A stretch of DNA of 64,000 nt from Pseudomonas reactans (GTDB lineage: Bacteria > Pseudomonadota > Gammaproteobacteria > Pseudomonadales > Pseudomonadaceae). The stretch lies in contig NZ_JACAPG010000002.1 in NCBI RefSeq assembly GCF_013385825.1, positions 466,807-530,806 on the forward strand, written 5' to 3'. A program made the position numbers and the translations under genes. Below are positions 7,167 to 13,618 of the stretch, in pieces. Under the pieces are notes generated by a model. That model made no database searches and had not been told where the DNA came from. It saw only the letters and a list, made by a program, of their open reading frames with translations. How positions within the stretch are numbered: the stretch's first letter is position 1; every line of letters starts with the position of its first letter.

Positions 7167-8410
7167 AAGAGCTGAGCACTCGCCAAGGCGACATCTTCTC
7201 AGCCGGCGCGCAACGCCTGCAGATGACCGAAAGCATCGAGCTGACGGTCCAGTCCCTGCAGGCCTACGGTGCCGATCACGATCACTGGGGCATTGCCTGG
7301 TCCGGCGGCAAGGACAGCAGCGCCACCCTCACCCTGGTCATTTGGCTGATCGACACCGGCCGAATCAAACCACCGAAAACTCTCACCGTGTTCTACGCCG
7401 ACACACGCCAGGAGCTGCTGCCCTTGGCCAGCGCGGCCAGCAAGATCATGGACGAGCTGGAAGAGCGCGGAATCCGCGTCGAGGTGGTCATGGCCCCCAT
7501 GGATAAGAGGTTCATGGTCTACATCCTCGGCCGCGGAGTCCCACCTCCGAACAACAACACGCTCCGCTGGTGCACTCGCCAGATCAAGATTGACCCTATG
7601 ACCCAGGCGCTGGAGAAGCGCCTCGCCGACCTGGACGGAAACGTTCTGATGATCACCGGCGTGCGCCAGGGCGAAAGCGCGATCCGAGATAAGCGCATCG
7701 AGATGAGCTGTGGCAAGGACGGCGCCGAGTGTGGCCAGGGCTGGTACCAGAAGATACTGCCCGAGGCCAAAGGTCTGAAAGGGCGCCTCGCTACACTCGC
7801 TCCGCTGCTGCACTGGCGCGTCTGCCATGTCTGGGAATGGCTCAAGCACTGGGCACCTCTGGTTGAGTTTGGCGACTGGTCAACAGCAACCATTGCCGAC
7901 GCCTACGGCGGCGACGAGGCTGAGGAAATCAACGCGCGCACCGGTTGTACCGCCTGCCCACTGGCAAGCGAGGACAAAGCGCTCGATACCATCCTGCTCA
8001 ATCCGGCCTGGGCCTACCTCGCCCCGCTTAAACGCATCAGGGCCGTGTGGCGCGAGCTGCGCGAGCCTCAGCACCGCTTGCGCAAGGCCGGTATCGAGCG
8101 GTTGAAAGATGGGAGCATTGCCGCCAACCCACAGCGCATGGGGCCGATCCTGCTGGAGTCGCGCCTCATGGCCCTGGAACGCCTGCTCGGCATCCAGGCG
8201 GAAATTAACGAGGCCGCGCAACGCCTTGGTCGCCCCCTCGTGGACATGATCAACGCCGAGGAAGAGGCCCGAATCCGTGAACTGATTGCCGCCGAAACCT
8301 GGCCGGACGGCTGGGACGGCGACGAGCCGATCGCCACCACTCCACTCGACAAGGTCTACCCGGACGGCTCGGTCCAGCCGCTGCTGTTCCTGGAGGTGAC
8401 CAATGACTGA
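7163..8410 (+). CDS. DndC/PAPS-reductase-like PP-loop protein (415 aa)
   Basis: The PP-loop motif SGGKDS lies at residues 47-52, and ITGVRQGES near 164-172 matches the second nucleotide-site motif of the PAPS reductase/DndC group. C137 (WCTRQIK), C183, C190, C262 and C265 (RTGCTACPLASEDKA) resemble the cysteines that hold an Fe-S cluster in DndC. The family activates ATP for sulfur chemistry: sulfate reduction in CysH, phosphorothioate DNA modification in DndC. Phages often carry stand-alone versions whose role is unsettled. No dndB, dndD, dndE or cysteine desulfurase is nearby. The start overlaps the upstream stop as ATGA. Confidence 0.8.
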   Translation: MKELSTRQGDIFSAGAQRLQMTESIELTVQSLQAYGADHDHWGIAWSGGKDSSATLTLVIWLIDTGRIKPPKTLTVFYADTRQELLPLASAASKIMDELEERGIRVEVVMAPMDKRFMVYILGRGVPPPNNNTLRWCTRQIKIDPMTQALEKRLADLDGNVLMITGVRQGESAIRDKRIEMSCGKDGAECGQGWYQKILPEAKGLKGRLATLAPLLHWRVCHVWEWLKHWAPLVEFGDWSTATIADAYGGDEAEEINARTGCTACPLASEDKALDTILLNPAWAYLAPLKRIRAVWRELREPQHRLRKAGIERLKDGSIAANPQRMGPILLESRLMALERLLGIQAEINEAAQRLGRPLVDMINAEEEARIRELIAAETWPDGWDGDEPIATTPLDKVYPDGSVQPLLFLEVTND

Positions 8411-9029
8411 CCTCTTCTACCTGCAGGACAGCCGCAGCAACGTCGGCAGCCGGGCGATGTTCTGGCGCGAGGGCGGCGGCTACACCTCGAACCTGGACGA
8501 GGCAGAGCAGTTCAAACGCGAGTCCGCAGTCAAGCATTACGAGTGCCGCGAAACCGACCTGCCCTGGCCCGTGGACTATGTCCGCACCCGGGCAGAGGTC
8601 GGCGTTGACTGCCAATACCTCAACAGGTCGGAAGCCGAGGCATACCGCAACGAAGACGGCCGCGTATATGTGGCCTACGCCCGTGAGTGGGACGGCAACG
8701 ATCTGGTATGGCGCGGCGGCAAAGGCCCAACCGCCAACCTGGAAGACGCCATCCACCCGGGGTCGGCAGATGCCGCTGGGTATTTGGCCCAAGGCTTCGA
8801 GCTGTGGCCATGCGGATACATCGTCGAGCGTTCCCGGCCGGTAGTCCTGGCCGCGCTGCTCGACCACAAGCAAGCACTGCGCTCGGTCGGCCTCAAGCTG
8901 CCCAAGCTTAAGCGCCCGCGCTCCCAGCGCTACAGCTACCGACTCAACTGCGACGGCTGCGGCCGCTTCCTCAGTGACCGCCAACGCTTCGAGGACTGCA
9001 CCAACTGCGGCGCGAGGAATGCGCCATGA
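8403..9029 (+). CDS. phage-type protein with a duplicated domain and C-terminal zinc ribbon (208 aa)
   Basis: Two halves look like copies of one module. MFWREGGGYTSNLDEAEQF near residue 20 matches LVWRGGKGPTANLEDAIHP near residue 100, and LPWPVDYV matches ELWPCGYI. The last 35 residues hold CDGCGRF and CTNCG, a likely four-cysteine zinc ribbon. It overlaps the PP-loop gene by 8 bases and the next gene by 4, so it is co-translated with them. No function is known to me. Confidence 0.65.
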   Translation: MTDLFYLQDSRSNVGSRAMFWREGGGYTSNLDEAEQFKRESAVKHYECRETDLPWPVDYVRTRAEVGVDCQYLNRSEAEAYRNEDGRVYVAYAREWDGNDLVWRGGKGPTANLEDAIHPGSADAAGYLAQGFELWPCGYIVERSRPVVLAALLDHKQALRSVGLKLPKLKRPRSQRYSYRLNCDGCGRFLSDRQRFEDCTNCGARNAP

Positions 9030-9298
9030 GCCGCCGTCTGATGGTCCAGGGCGGCCGCCGCTGTGGTCGCTTTAAACGCCTGCTGCCGCTGCTCCAGTAC
9101 GCCCAGGGCAACGGCTGGTCAGTCGTTTACACCAACGGCGGACACCTGCGCTTTACCAAGCCTGAGCGGCCAATCATCCACACCAGCAGTACGCCGAGCG
9201 ATTGGCGTGCTGTCCACAACGCCTTGGCCCTCCTGGCCAGAGCCGACCGGATGACTGTGGTGGAGCTTTCGCATGGGGTGGCCATCTACCATGGCTGA
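9026..9298 (+). CDS. HicA-like small protein (90 aa)
   Basis: The segment LLQYAQGNGWSVVYTNGGHLRFTKP followed by a short strand and a terminal helix resembles the HicA/YcfA fold, whose catalytic His sits in a G-S/G-H-H/L-x-F turn; here it would be the His of NGGHLRF. HicA toxins cleave mRNA and pair with HicB, but no HicB-like gene is adjacent. A phage RNA-binding protein with the same fold is equally possible. It overlaps its neighbours on both sides. Confidence 0.5.
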   Translation: MSRRLMVQGGRRCGRFKRLLPLLQYAQGNGWSVVYTNGGHLRFTKPERPIIHTSSTPSDWRAVHNALALLARADRMTVVELSHGVAIYHG

Positions 9299-9497
9299 CC
9301 AAGACGAACGCCAGCACATGCTGGAATGCGAGGCCAGGTACTGGCTCCGGCGTGGGAACACCACGCCAGAGAAAATTGCCGAGCTGAAAGAAACCCACCT
9401 CAAGAAGCGAGGCGAGCAGGCCGTCACCCGGCTGATCGAGGAAATGCGCAAGCAGTGGCGTCGCCGCCACGAATGGCTAGGGAGGGAGCATGGGTAA
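9291..9497 (+). CDS. small basic helical protein (68 aa)
   Basis: The start at 9291 overlaps the preceding gene by 8 bases; upstream in-frame starts have no ribosome site. The product is almost entirely helical and highly charged (ECEARYWLRRGNTTPEKIAEL, then MRKQWRRRHEWLGREHG), with a strongly basic tail that could contact nucleic acid. Similar small proteins occur near prophage integrases, but I assign no function. Confidence 0.6.
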   Translation: MADQDERQHMLECEARYWLRRGNTTPEKIAELKETHLKKRGEQAVTRLIEEMRKQWRRRHEWLGREHG

Positions 9498-9579
9498 CGA
9501 CGTGCGGCGAGAAGGCAGCAGCTGCGATTCTCGGCGGTGGCCACAGGCCGTCGGCAGTACACTGGAGGCCCAGCCATGA
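9490..9579 (+). CDS. possible 29-residue peptide or coupling ORF
   Basis: ATG at 9490 follows GGGAGGGAGC, an excellent ribosome site. The frame closes at TGA 9577-9579, overlapping the ATG of the next gene. The peptide (MGNDVRREGSSCDSRRWPQA...) is basic and unremarkable. It may exist mainly to couple translation of the DUF4224-like gene that follows. Confidence 0.35.
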   Translation: MGNDVRREGSSCDSRRWPQAVGSTLEAQP

Positions 9580-9785
9580 GCGAACTCTCCCGCGTGCTGA
9601 CATTCGACGACCTCAAGCGAATTACCGGATATGCCCGACGGGCAGACGTGGAGCGGACCCTGCACGAGCAGGGCATCCGCATTTTCCGGGGCCGCACCGG
9701 CCCATGGACCACCGTGGAGCTAATCAACCAGGCCGGCGGGCTGAAAGCCGGCACCCAGGAGCAGTACGGCGTCGAGATTCTATGA
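9576..9785 (+). CDS. DUF4224-like protein (69 aa)
   Basis: The sequence FDDLKRITGYARRADVERTL, then a Gly/Arg-rich strand (IRIFRGRTGPWTTVELI), matches the DUF4224 pattern: a small helix-turn-helix-like domain usually encoded directly before phage integrases. An excisionase or directionality role is often suspected for such proteins but is not shown here. The stop overlaps the integrase start. Confidence 0.65.
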   Translation: MSELSRVLTFDDLKRITGYARRADVERTLHEQGIRIFRGRTGPWTTVELINQAGGLKAGTQEQYGVEIL

Positions 9786-10924
9786 GACGATCCAGGAAGA
9801 ACAACCCCAATATCCCCCAGCACATCGACCAGGCCGCTATCCCAGCGGCCGTTTTCTTTGACCACCGAGGCAAGGGAACCTGGTACACCCTGCACCGCGA
9901 TGAAGCCGGCCGGCAGCGCCGGCAGAACATCGCCAGCTGTTCGGCCACGTTGGCCGAGCTGCACAAGATCATGGAAGTCCGCAACGGCATCGACCGCGAG
10001 AGCCTGAACCACCTGTGCGAGCAGTACCATGACAGCGCCAGGTTCAAGAGGCTCGCGCCGAAAACCCAGGACAGCTACACCTGGTCGCGCGACGTTCTGG
10101 CCAAAATTCCCACCAAACTGGGCAAACCCCTCGGCGAACTGGCCGCGCGCAAGTTCACCCCTGCGCTGATCCAGCGGATCATTGACCGGATCGCCGACGA
10201 GGGCACGCCGTCGAAGGCAGCCCATGCGCTGCGGTACCTACGCCTGGTGATGCAATGGGGCCGCAACCGCGGCTACCTGGACAGCAATCCGGCCATGGGC
10301 ATCGAGGCGCCTGTAGAGCGCAAGCAGCGTCGGCTGCCGTCGCATGACGTGATGCAACGCCTGATCGAGCGCGCCCGTGAGCTGGGCCAACTGAAACGCG
10401 GGCAGAAGGACGCGGTACCTCCGCATCTGAGCTACGTCATGGAACTGGCCTACCTCTGCCGGCTGCGCGGCATTGAAGTTGTCACCCTGACCGACGCCAA
10501 CGAGTTGGCCGACGGCGTGCTCACCAACCGGCGCAAGGGCAGCCGTGACAATGTGGTCACCTGGACGCCGCGCTTGCGAGCCGCCTGGGACGCTGCAAAG
10601 ACCCGCCGCTCCCAAGTATGGAAAGCCCGGGGCACGGCCGTGCCGGTCAATCCCGAGAAACGCTTCATCATCACCGCCGACCACGGCGGCCCGCTGGGCA
10701 AGTCCGGCCTGGACACCGCCTGGAACCGCTTCATGCGTAACGCCATCGTGGCGGGCGTCATCACCGCCGAGCAACGCTTCGGCCTGCACGACCTCAAGCG
10801 TCGCGGTATCACTGACACCCCAGGCACCAGGGCAGACAAGCAGGAAGCCAGCGGCCACCGCGATGAGTCCATGCTCGACATCTACGACCTGAGCGTCCCG
10901 AAGGTCGCCCCCTCAGCTCTCTGA
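9782..10924 (+). CDS. tyrosine-type site-specific integrase
   Basis: This 380-residue recombinase catalyses insertion and excision of the element at the tRNA-Thr site 120 bases downstream. The DNA-binding core domain spans about 75-175. The catalytic domain shows R229 (LCRLRGIEVVTL), H336 and K339 (LHDLKRR), H359 (SGHRDESML) and the nucleophile Y368 (DIYDLS). The box II position usually filled by Arg is Lys339 followed by Arg340. The start ATG at 9782 overlaps the DUF4224-like stop. Upstream in-frame codons overlap two other genes and are discounted. Length is normal for the family and the gene looks intact. Confidence 0.9.
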   Translation: MRRSRKNNPNIPQHIDQAAIPAAVFFDHRGKGTWYTLHRDEAGRQRRQNIASCSATLAELHKIMEVRNGIDRESLNHLCEQYHDSARFKRLAPKTQDSYTWSRDVLAKIPTKLGKPLGELAARKFTPALIQRIIDRIADEGTPSKAAHALRYLRLVMQWGRNRGYLDSNPAMGIEAPVERKQRRLPSHDVMQRLIERARELGQLKRGQKDAVPPHLSYVMELAYLCRLRGIEVVTLTDANELADGVLTNRRKGSRDNVVTWTPRLRAAWDAAKTRRSQVWKARGTAVPVNPEKRFIITADHGGPLGKSGLDTAWNRFMRNAIVAGVITAEQRFGLHDLKRRGITDTPGTRADKQEASGHRDESMLDIYDLSVPKVAPSAL

Positions 10925-11043
10925 CCCCCCCCGAAACCTGCGTAACAAGAGCGCCGGACTCCGCATGGAATCCGGCTGTCAGCGCTGTCATTACGTAACA
11001 AGCCACGACCTAAGTGACTGACCAGCAGGCCGAAAAGGGTTTT

Positions 11044-11088
11044 CTTGTAATCAGTAGGTCCCGGGTTCGACTCCTGGTGCCGGCACCA
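11044..11088 (+). repeat. attR: 3' fragment of tRNA-Thr(TGT)
   Basis: The 45 bases from CTTGTAATC to the terminal CCA are the 3' part of a tRNA-Thr: anticodon loop with TGT, variable loop AGGTC, T-arm GGGTTCGACTCC, acceptor strand TGCCGGC and CCA. The bases upstream cannot form the 5' acceptor strand or D-arm, so the gene is truncated. This is what is left at the far end when an element inserts into a tRNA 3' end. The intact copy should lie at the left junction outside the window. Confidence 0.8.
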
Positions 11089-11095
11089 TATCTCG

Positions 11096-11117
11096 AAGCC
11101 CCGCAATGCGGGGCTTT
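11096..11117 (+). terminator. terminator of the original tRNA gene
   Basis: AAGCCCCGC (11096-11104) pairs with GCGGGGCTT (11108-11116) around AAT, followed by TTG. It lies 7 bases after the tRNA fragment, as expected for the terminator of the original tRNA gene. The T-run is short. Confidence 0.6.
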
Positions 11118-11653
11118 GTGGTTTCTGGGGTTTGGAAAATGACTTCTCCTTAACCCCATTCCATCCAAAATCGGTCCAATTTCATTTCTGGACGTCTTCC
11201 CCCCTCTTCCTCTCAAAAGCTCCCACTAGCGGATTCAACAAAACAACCTCCTCCATGTGACCAGGGCTGAAATGCTCTTACTTCTGAGTCATGGTCCAGG
11301 AAGCATGCCCAAGCACAAGCTGAAGAGTCACGATGTCACCGCCGTTCATCATGAAATGCGTCGCAAATAAGGCGAAGTTCGCCTTTACCGCGCAATATCT
11401 GTGGGAAATGGGCAAAGCGGTTCTGGATATCCTGCACCTGGCGATACAACCGGGTGGGCCGCACCCGCTGTAATTGATTCCAACGACGCCCAATACCACG
11501 TATCGGGCGCCGACTCATGCGTGCAAAGAGATCCCGCCCTCATTTCTGAACCTCACGCACTCAACATCAGCTCAATCTCCAGCCCCACAAATAGCAATCA
11601 TTATCATAAACTCAGAGAGTATGCATAAACGCATAATTTCATTGTCCCGCTAA
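11118..11653. other. non-coding junction DNA
   Basis: Apart from the integrase remnant at 11278-11400, I see no gene here. The stretch lies between the attachment site and the SOS box, is lower in GC than the element, and probably consists of debris from earlier insertions. Confidence 0.5.
11278..11400 (-). pseudogene. remnant of a second tyrosine integrase (C-terminal fragment)
   Basis: The minus strand encodes ATHFMMNGGDIVTLQLVLGH followed by ASWTMTQ and a stop. This matches the box of P2-type integrases around RHTFASHFMMNGGNILTLQ and the following LGH. The sequence upstream is out of frame, and the active-site tyrosine region is missing. It cannot encode a working recombinase. It records an older insertion at the same locus. 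Confidence 0.65.
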
Positions 11654-11669
11654 CTGTATATATGTACAG
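11654..11669 (+). promoter_or_regulatory. LexA (SOS) box
   Basis: CTGTATATATGTACAG matches the LexA consensus CTGT-N8-ACAG with an alternating AT centre. It lies 251 bases before the bacteriocin start and 105 before the leader ORF. A TTGTCC sequence at 11643 could act as -35, placing the box over the promoter. Damage-induced expression is the usual mode for colicin genes. Confidence 0.75.
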
Positions 11670-11773
11670 TTCAGGTGTGCTCCTTGCTTTCCACCTAGCT
11701 GGGACATGTCTAAGAGATAACACCCACGACATTGACAGAAATACGCTTCCCATCTGAGATAAGGATATTCCTG

Positions 11774-11923
11774 ATGACTAACTTAAAATGCTCTACCTAC
11801 GTTAGGGCAGCAAGTGCCCTGGGCCTTTCGGGCACTCAACTGAATGAACTATCCATTTCCATCCGTTGCTGCGTGAGTGGCCAAGTCATGACAAAACGAA
11901 CTCGTAAAGGGGTACGGTCATGA
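11774..11923 (+). CDS. short ORF upstream of the bacteriocin (49 aa)
   Basis: ATG 11774 follows AAGGATATTCCTG; the frame ends at 11923 and overlaps the bacteriocin start as ATGA. The peptide starts MTNLKCSTYVRAASALGLSG and ends in a basic tail. Its codons run through a hairpin (GTGCCC...GGGCAC, 11813-11834). An in-frame start further upstream at 11732 has no ribosome site. It may be a translated leader coupled to the bacteriocin. No homologue is recognised. Confidence 0.4.
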   Translation: MTNLKCSTYVRAASALGLSGTQLNELSISIRCCVSGQVMTKRTRKGVRS

Positions 11924-13056
11924 GCGAAGCGATGGAAATCGGCCCCGTCAGAATCACCGCTTATAAGGAACAAACGTATGGAAGTGGGCCAGTGGGCGGC
12001 GGCGGCTACAGCGACGATTTCGGGAATAGCGCGATAGGACGAAAAGTCGCGGCGAATGCTAAAAAGGAAGTCAGTGAAAAATACCGGGCTACCATCATTA
12101 GTGCGGTCGCGGCGCGAGAAGCTGATTATGCTGCCAAACGTCAGTTGATTCCTGGAGAGCTTCAGAAAAAAATCGAAGAAGACAAGCGCATCAACGGTAT
12201 TAAAACGGATGATCGAGTTGCCAACCTGTGGAGTGAGATCAGGTCAATGGAGAACGTTATCTCGCAGACCTCTCTGGATGTTATTTCACTTCAATCGGTA
12301 GCAAACAGTTTTTACAGACGCGACTTTTTCGACCAGCCTGTCACTCAATTTATTACAGAAGCGGCTGCGCGCTTGGCATATCGGATAGCCGCTCCAGAAA
12401 CCAGTTTTGACGAGTGGCAGAAATCCCTTCATGCAGCTTATGGGGTTAAGCGGCTCAACGATGTCACTGATGTTGCAGCGAGATATAAAGATAAGGTAAG
12501 AACCGAGGTCGTTGATATTGAAGCCGCCATTAAATTCACATCAGATTTTTACGCAGAAGCCGGGGTTAGGTTCGGTGATAGCGCGTCAAAGCTAGCGAGT
12601 GATTTGGCCGATAGCGCTCAAGGAAAGAAAATACGTAGCGCAGACGAGGCGTTCAAAGCATTCGACAAATACAAAAACGCGCTGGATAAAAAGTTTAGCG
12701 TTAAAGATAGAGCAGCAGCAGCTAAATACATTGATTCAATAGACTATGAAGCAATAGGCAAAGCGGCAACCAAGTTCAGCAAAGGTTTGGGATACGTCGG
12801 CCCCGTCATTGACGCTAAAGACAGTATAATTGAATTTATGAACTCGATGGAGTCAGGTGACTGGAAGCCATTTTTCTTGAAGCTCGAATCCATTGCGCTT
12901 GGCCTTGCTGCAACAGCGTTTGTTGGAATTGCGTTTGGTTTTATCGCAACAACGCCAATGGGCATATTGGCATTTGCTTTTATTGTTGCAGCTACTGGAG
13001 CGGCTATCGATGATAACTTTGCTGAAAAACTAAACAAATTCGTTTCCAGCCTGTAA
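11920..13056 (+). CDS. pore-forming colicin/S-pyocin-like bacteriocin (378 aa)
   Basis: The C-terminal 175 residues match the colicin channel domain: AFKAFDKYKNALDKKFSVKDR, then DWKPFFLKLESIA near residue 314. A hydrophobic hairpin follows at about 323-363 (GLAATAFVGIAFGFIA and GILAFAFIVAATGAA), and then IDDNFAEKLNKFVSSL. This domain kills by depolarising the inner membrane of related bacteria. Residues 1-40 are Gly-rich and loosely S-pyocin-like; 45-190 are helical and presumably bind the receptor and drive uptake. At 378 residues it is shorter than typical pyocins. An AAAGGGG site precedes the ATG. Upstream lies a LexA box, downstream an immunity gene on the other strand. Lower GC suggests transfer. 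Confidence 0.85.
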   Translation: MSEAMEIGPVRITAYKEQTYGSGPVGGGGYSDDFGNSAIGRKVAANAKKEVSEKYRATIISAVAAREADYAAKRQLIPGELQKKIEEDKRINGIKTDDRVANLWSEIRSMENVISQTSLDVISLQSVANSFYRRDFFDQPVTQFITEAAARLAYRIAAPETSFDEWQKSLHAAYGVKRLNDVTDVAARYKDKVRTEVVDIEAAIKFTSDFYAEAGVRFGDSASKLASDLADSAQGKKIRSADEAFKAFDKYKNALDKKFSVKDRAAAAKYIDSIDYEAIGKAATKFSKGLGYVGPVIDAKDSIIEFMNSMESGDWKPFFLKLESIALGLAATAFVGIAFGFIATTPMGILAFAFIVAATGAAIDDNFAEKLNKFVSSL

Positions 13057-13092
13057 AAATAACGCTGCCATTATGGCAGCGTTATTTTTTTA
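13055..13092. terminator. bidirectional terminator between bacteriocin and immunity genes
   Basis: AAATAACGCTGCCA (13057-13070) pairs perfectly with TGGCAGCGTTATTT (13074-13087) around TTA, with an A-run before and a T-run after. It ends transcription of both convergent genes and overlaps the last codons of the immunity gene. Confidence 0.8.
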
Positions 13093-13396
13093 CACACAGC
13101 CATATCAGATACCCGCCTCCAAGCGGAATAGCAAAACCGAAACACAACAACCATAAAAGTGCGTAGCCTCCACTCCTAGCACCCGTCATGAGTGGAGCGG
13201 AACTCCAAACGTCTTTCCCTGCATACCGGAAAGCGATATTTTCTATCAGGCGTTTCGAAAGCGGAAATAAAAATGCGCTTATACAAGCCACTATAAAATA
13301 TAGAGCTTGATACCCGCTCGACTTGGAAGCGTAAACACATATAGCAAACAAAACCAAACCAATAAACAAATTCTTAAAATAATAAATCCTTTCCAA
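13082..13396 (-). CDS. E1-type immunity protein to the pore-forming bacteriocin (104 aa)
   Basis: The start is TTG at 13396, preceded by a strong AAGGAG seven bases away. From it the product begins (M)ERIYYFKNLFIGLV, which aligns in register with the colicin E1 immunity protein. A GTG at 13423 lacks a ribosome site. Three or four membrane segments are visible, as is the FAIPLGG...VKK ending of this family. It protects the producer by blocking the channel domain in the inner membrane. Convergent orientation to the toxin is the standard layout for pore-forming colicins and allows constitutive expression from its own promoter. Confidence 0.75.
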   Translation of the reverse strand: MERIYYFKNLFIGLVLFAICVYASKSSGYQALYFIVACISAFLFPLSKRLIENIAFRYAGKDVWSSAPLMTGARSGGYALLWLLCFGFAIPLGGGYLIWLCVKK

Positions 13397-13443
13397 AAAA
13401 CCACTCCTTTTTACACTGCACACTGATAACTCGCATGCAATTT

Positions 13444-13608
13444 TTATACAAACCGCCTTTCACAGGCATCGACAGCCTTTAAGGTTACTACAGGTTCCAA
13501 ACGGATGCCGATCAATTCATAAGTCAGTAGGTCAAGATTCATCGCCAAAACGCTCAGCAACAAAAAAGGCACATACCCAAACCGGGCAAGTGCCTTTTTC
13601 ACATCCAC
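13444..13608 (-). CDS. short ORF or remnant downstream of pelG (54 aa)
   Basis: A GTG at 13608, 11 bases after the pelG stop, opens a frame ending at 13444. The product VDVKKALARFGYVPFLLLSV... has one hydrophobic segment and resembles the N-terminus of larger membrane enzymes of the sterol-desaturase type, but it breaks off after about 30 residues. It may be a decayed gene truncated when the bacteriocin patch arrived, or a small membrane peptide. The identification is weak. Confidence 0.3.
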   Translation of the reverse strand: MDVKKALARFGYVPFLLLSVLAMNLDLLTYELIGIRLEPVVTLKAVDACERRFV

Positions 13609-13618
13609 GACCCGCCAA

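Noticed and set aside
7163..8410. A complete Dnd phosphorothioation system
   Set aside because: Only a DndC-like gene is visible; dndA, B, D, E and the restriction genes are absent from the window.
11013..11088. An intact tRNA-Thr gene
   Set aside because: The 76-base span needed has no 5' acceptor strand, D-arm or 5' anticodon strand; only the last 45 bases match.
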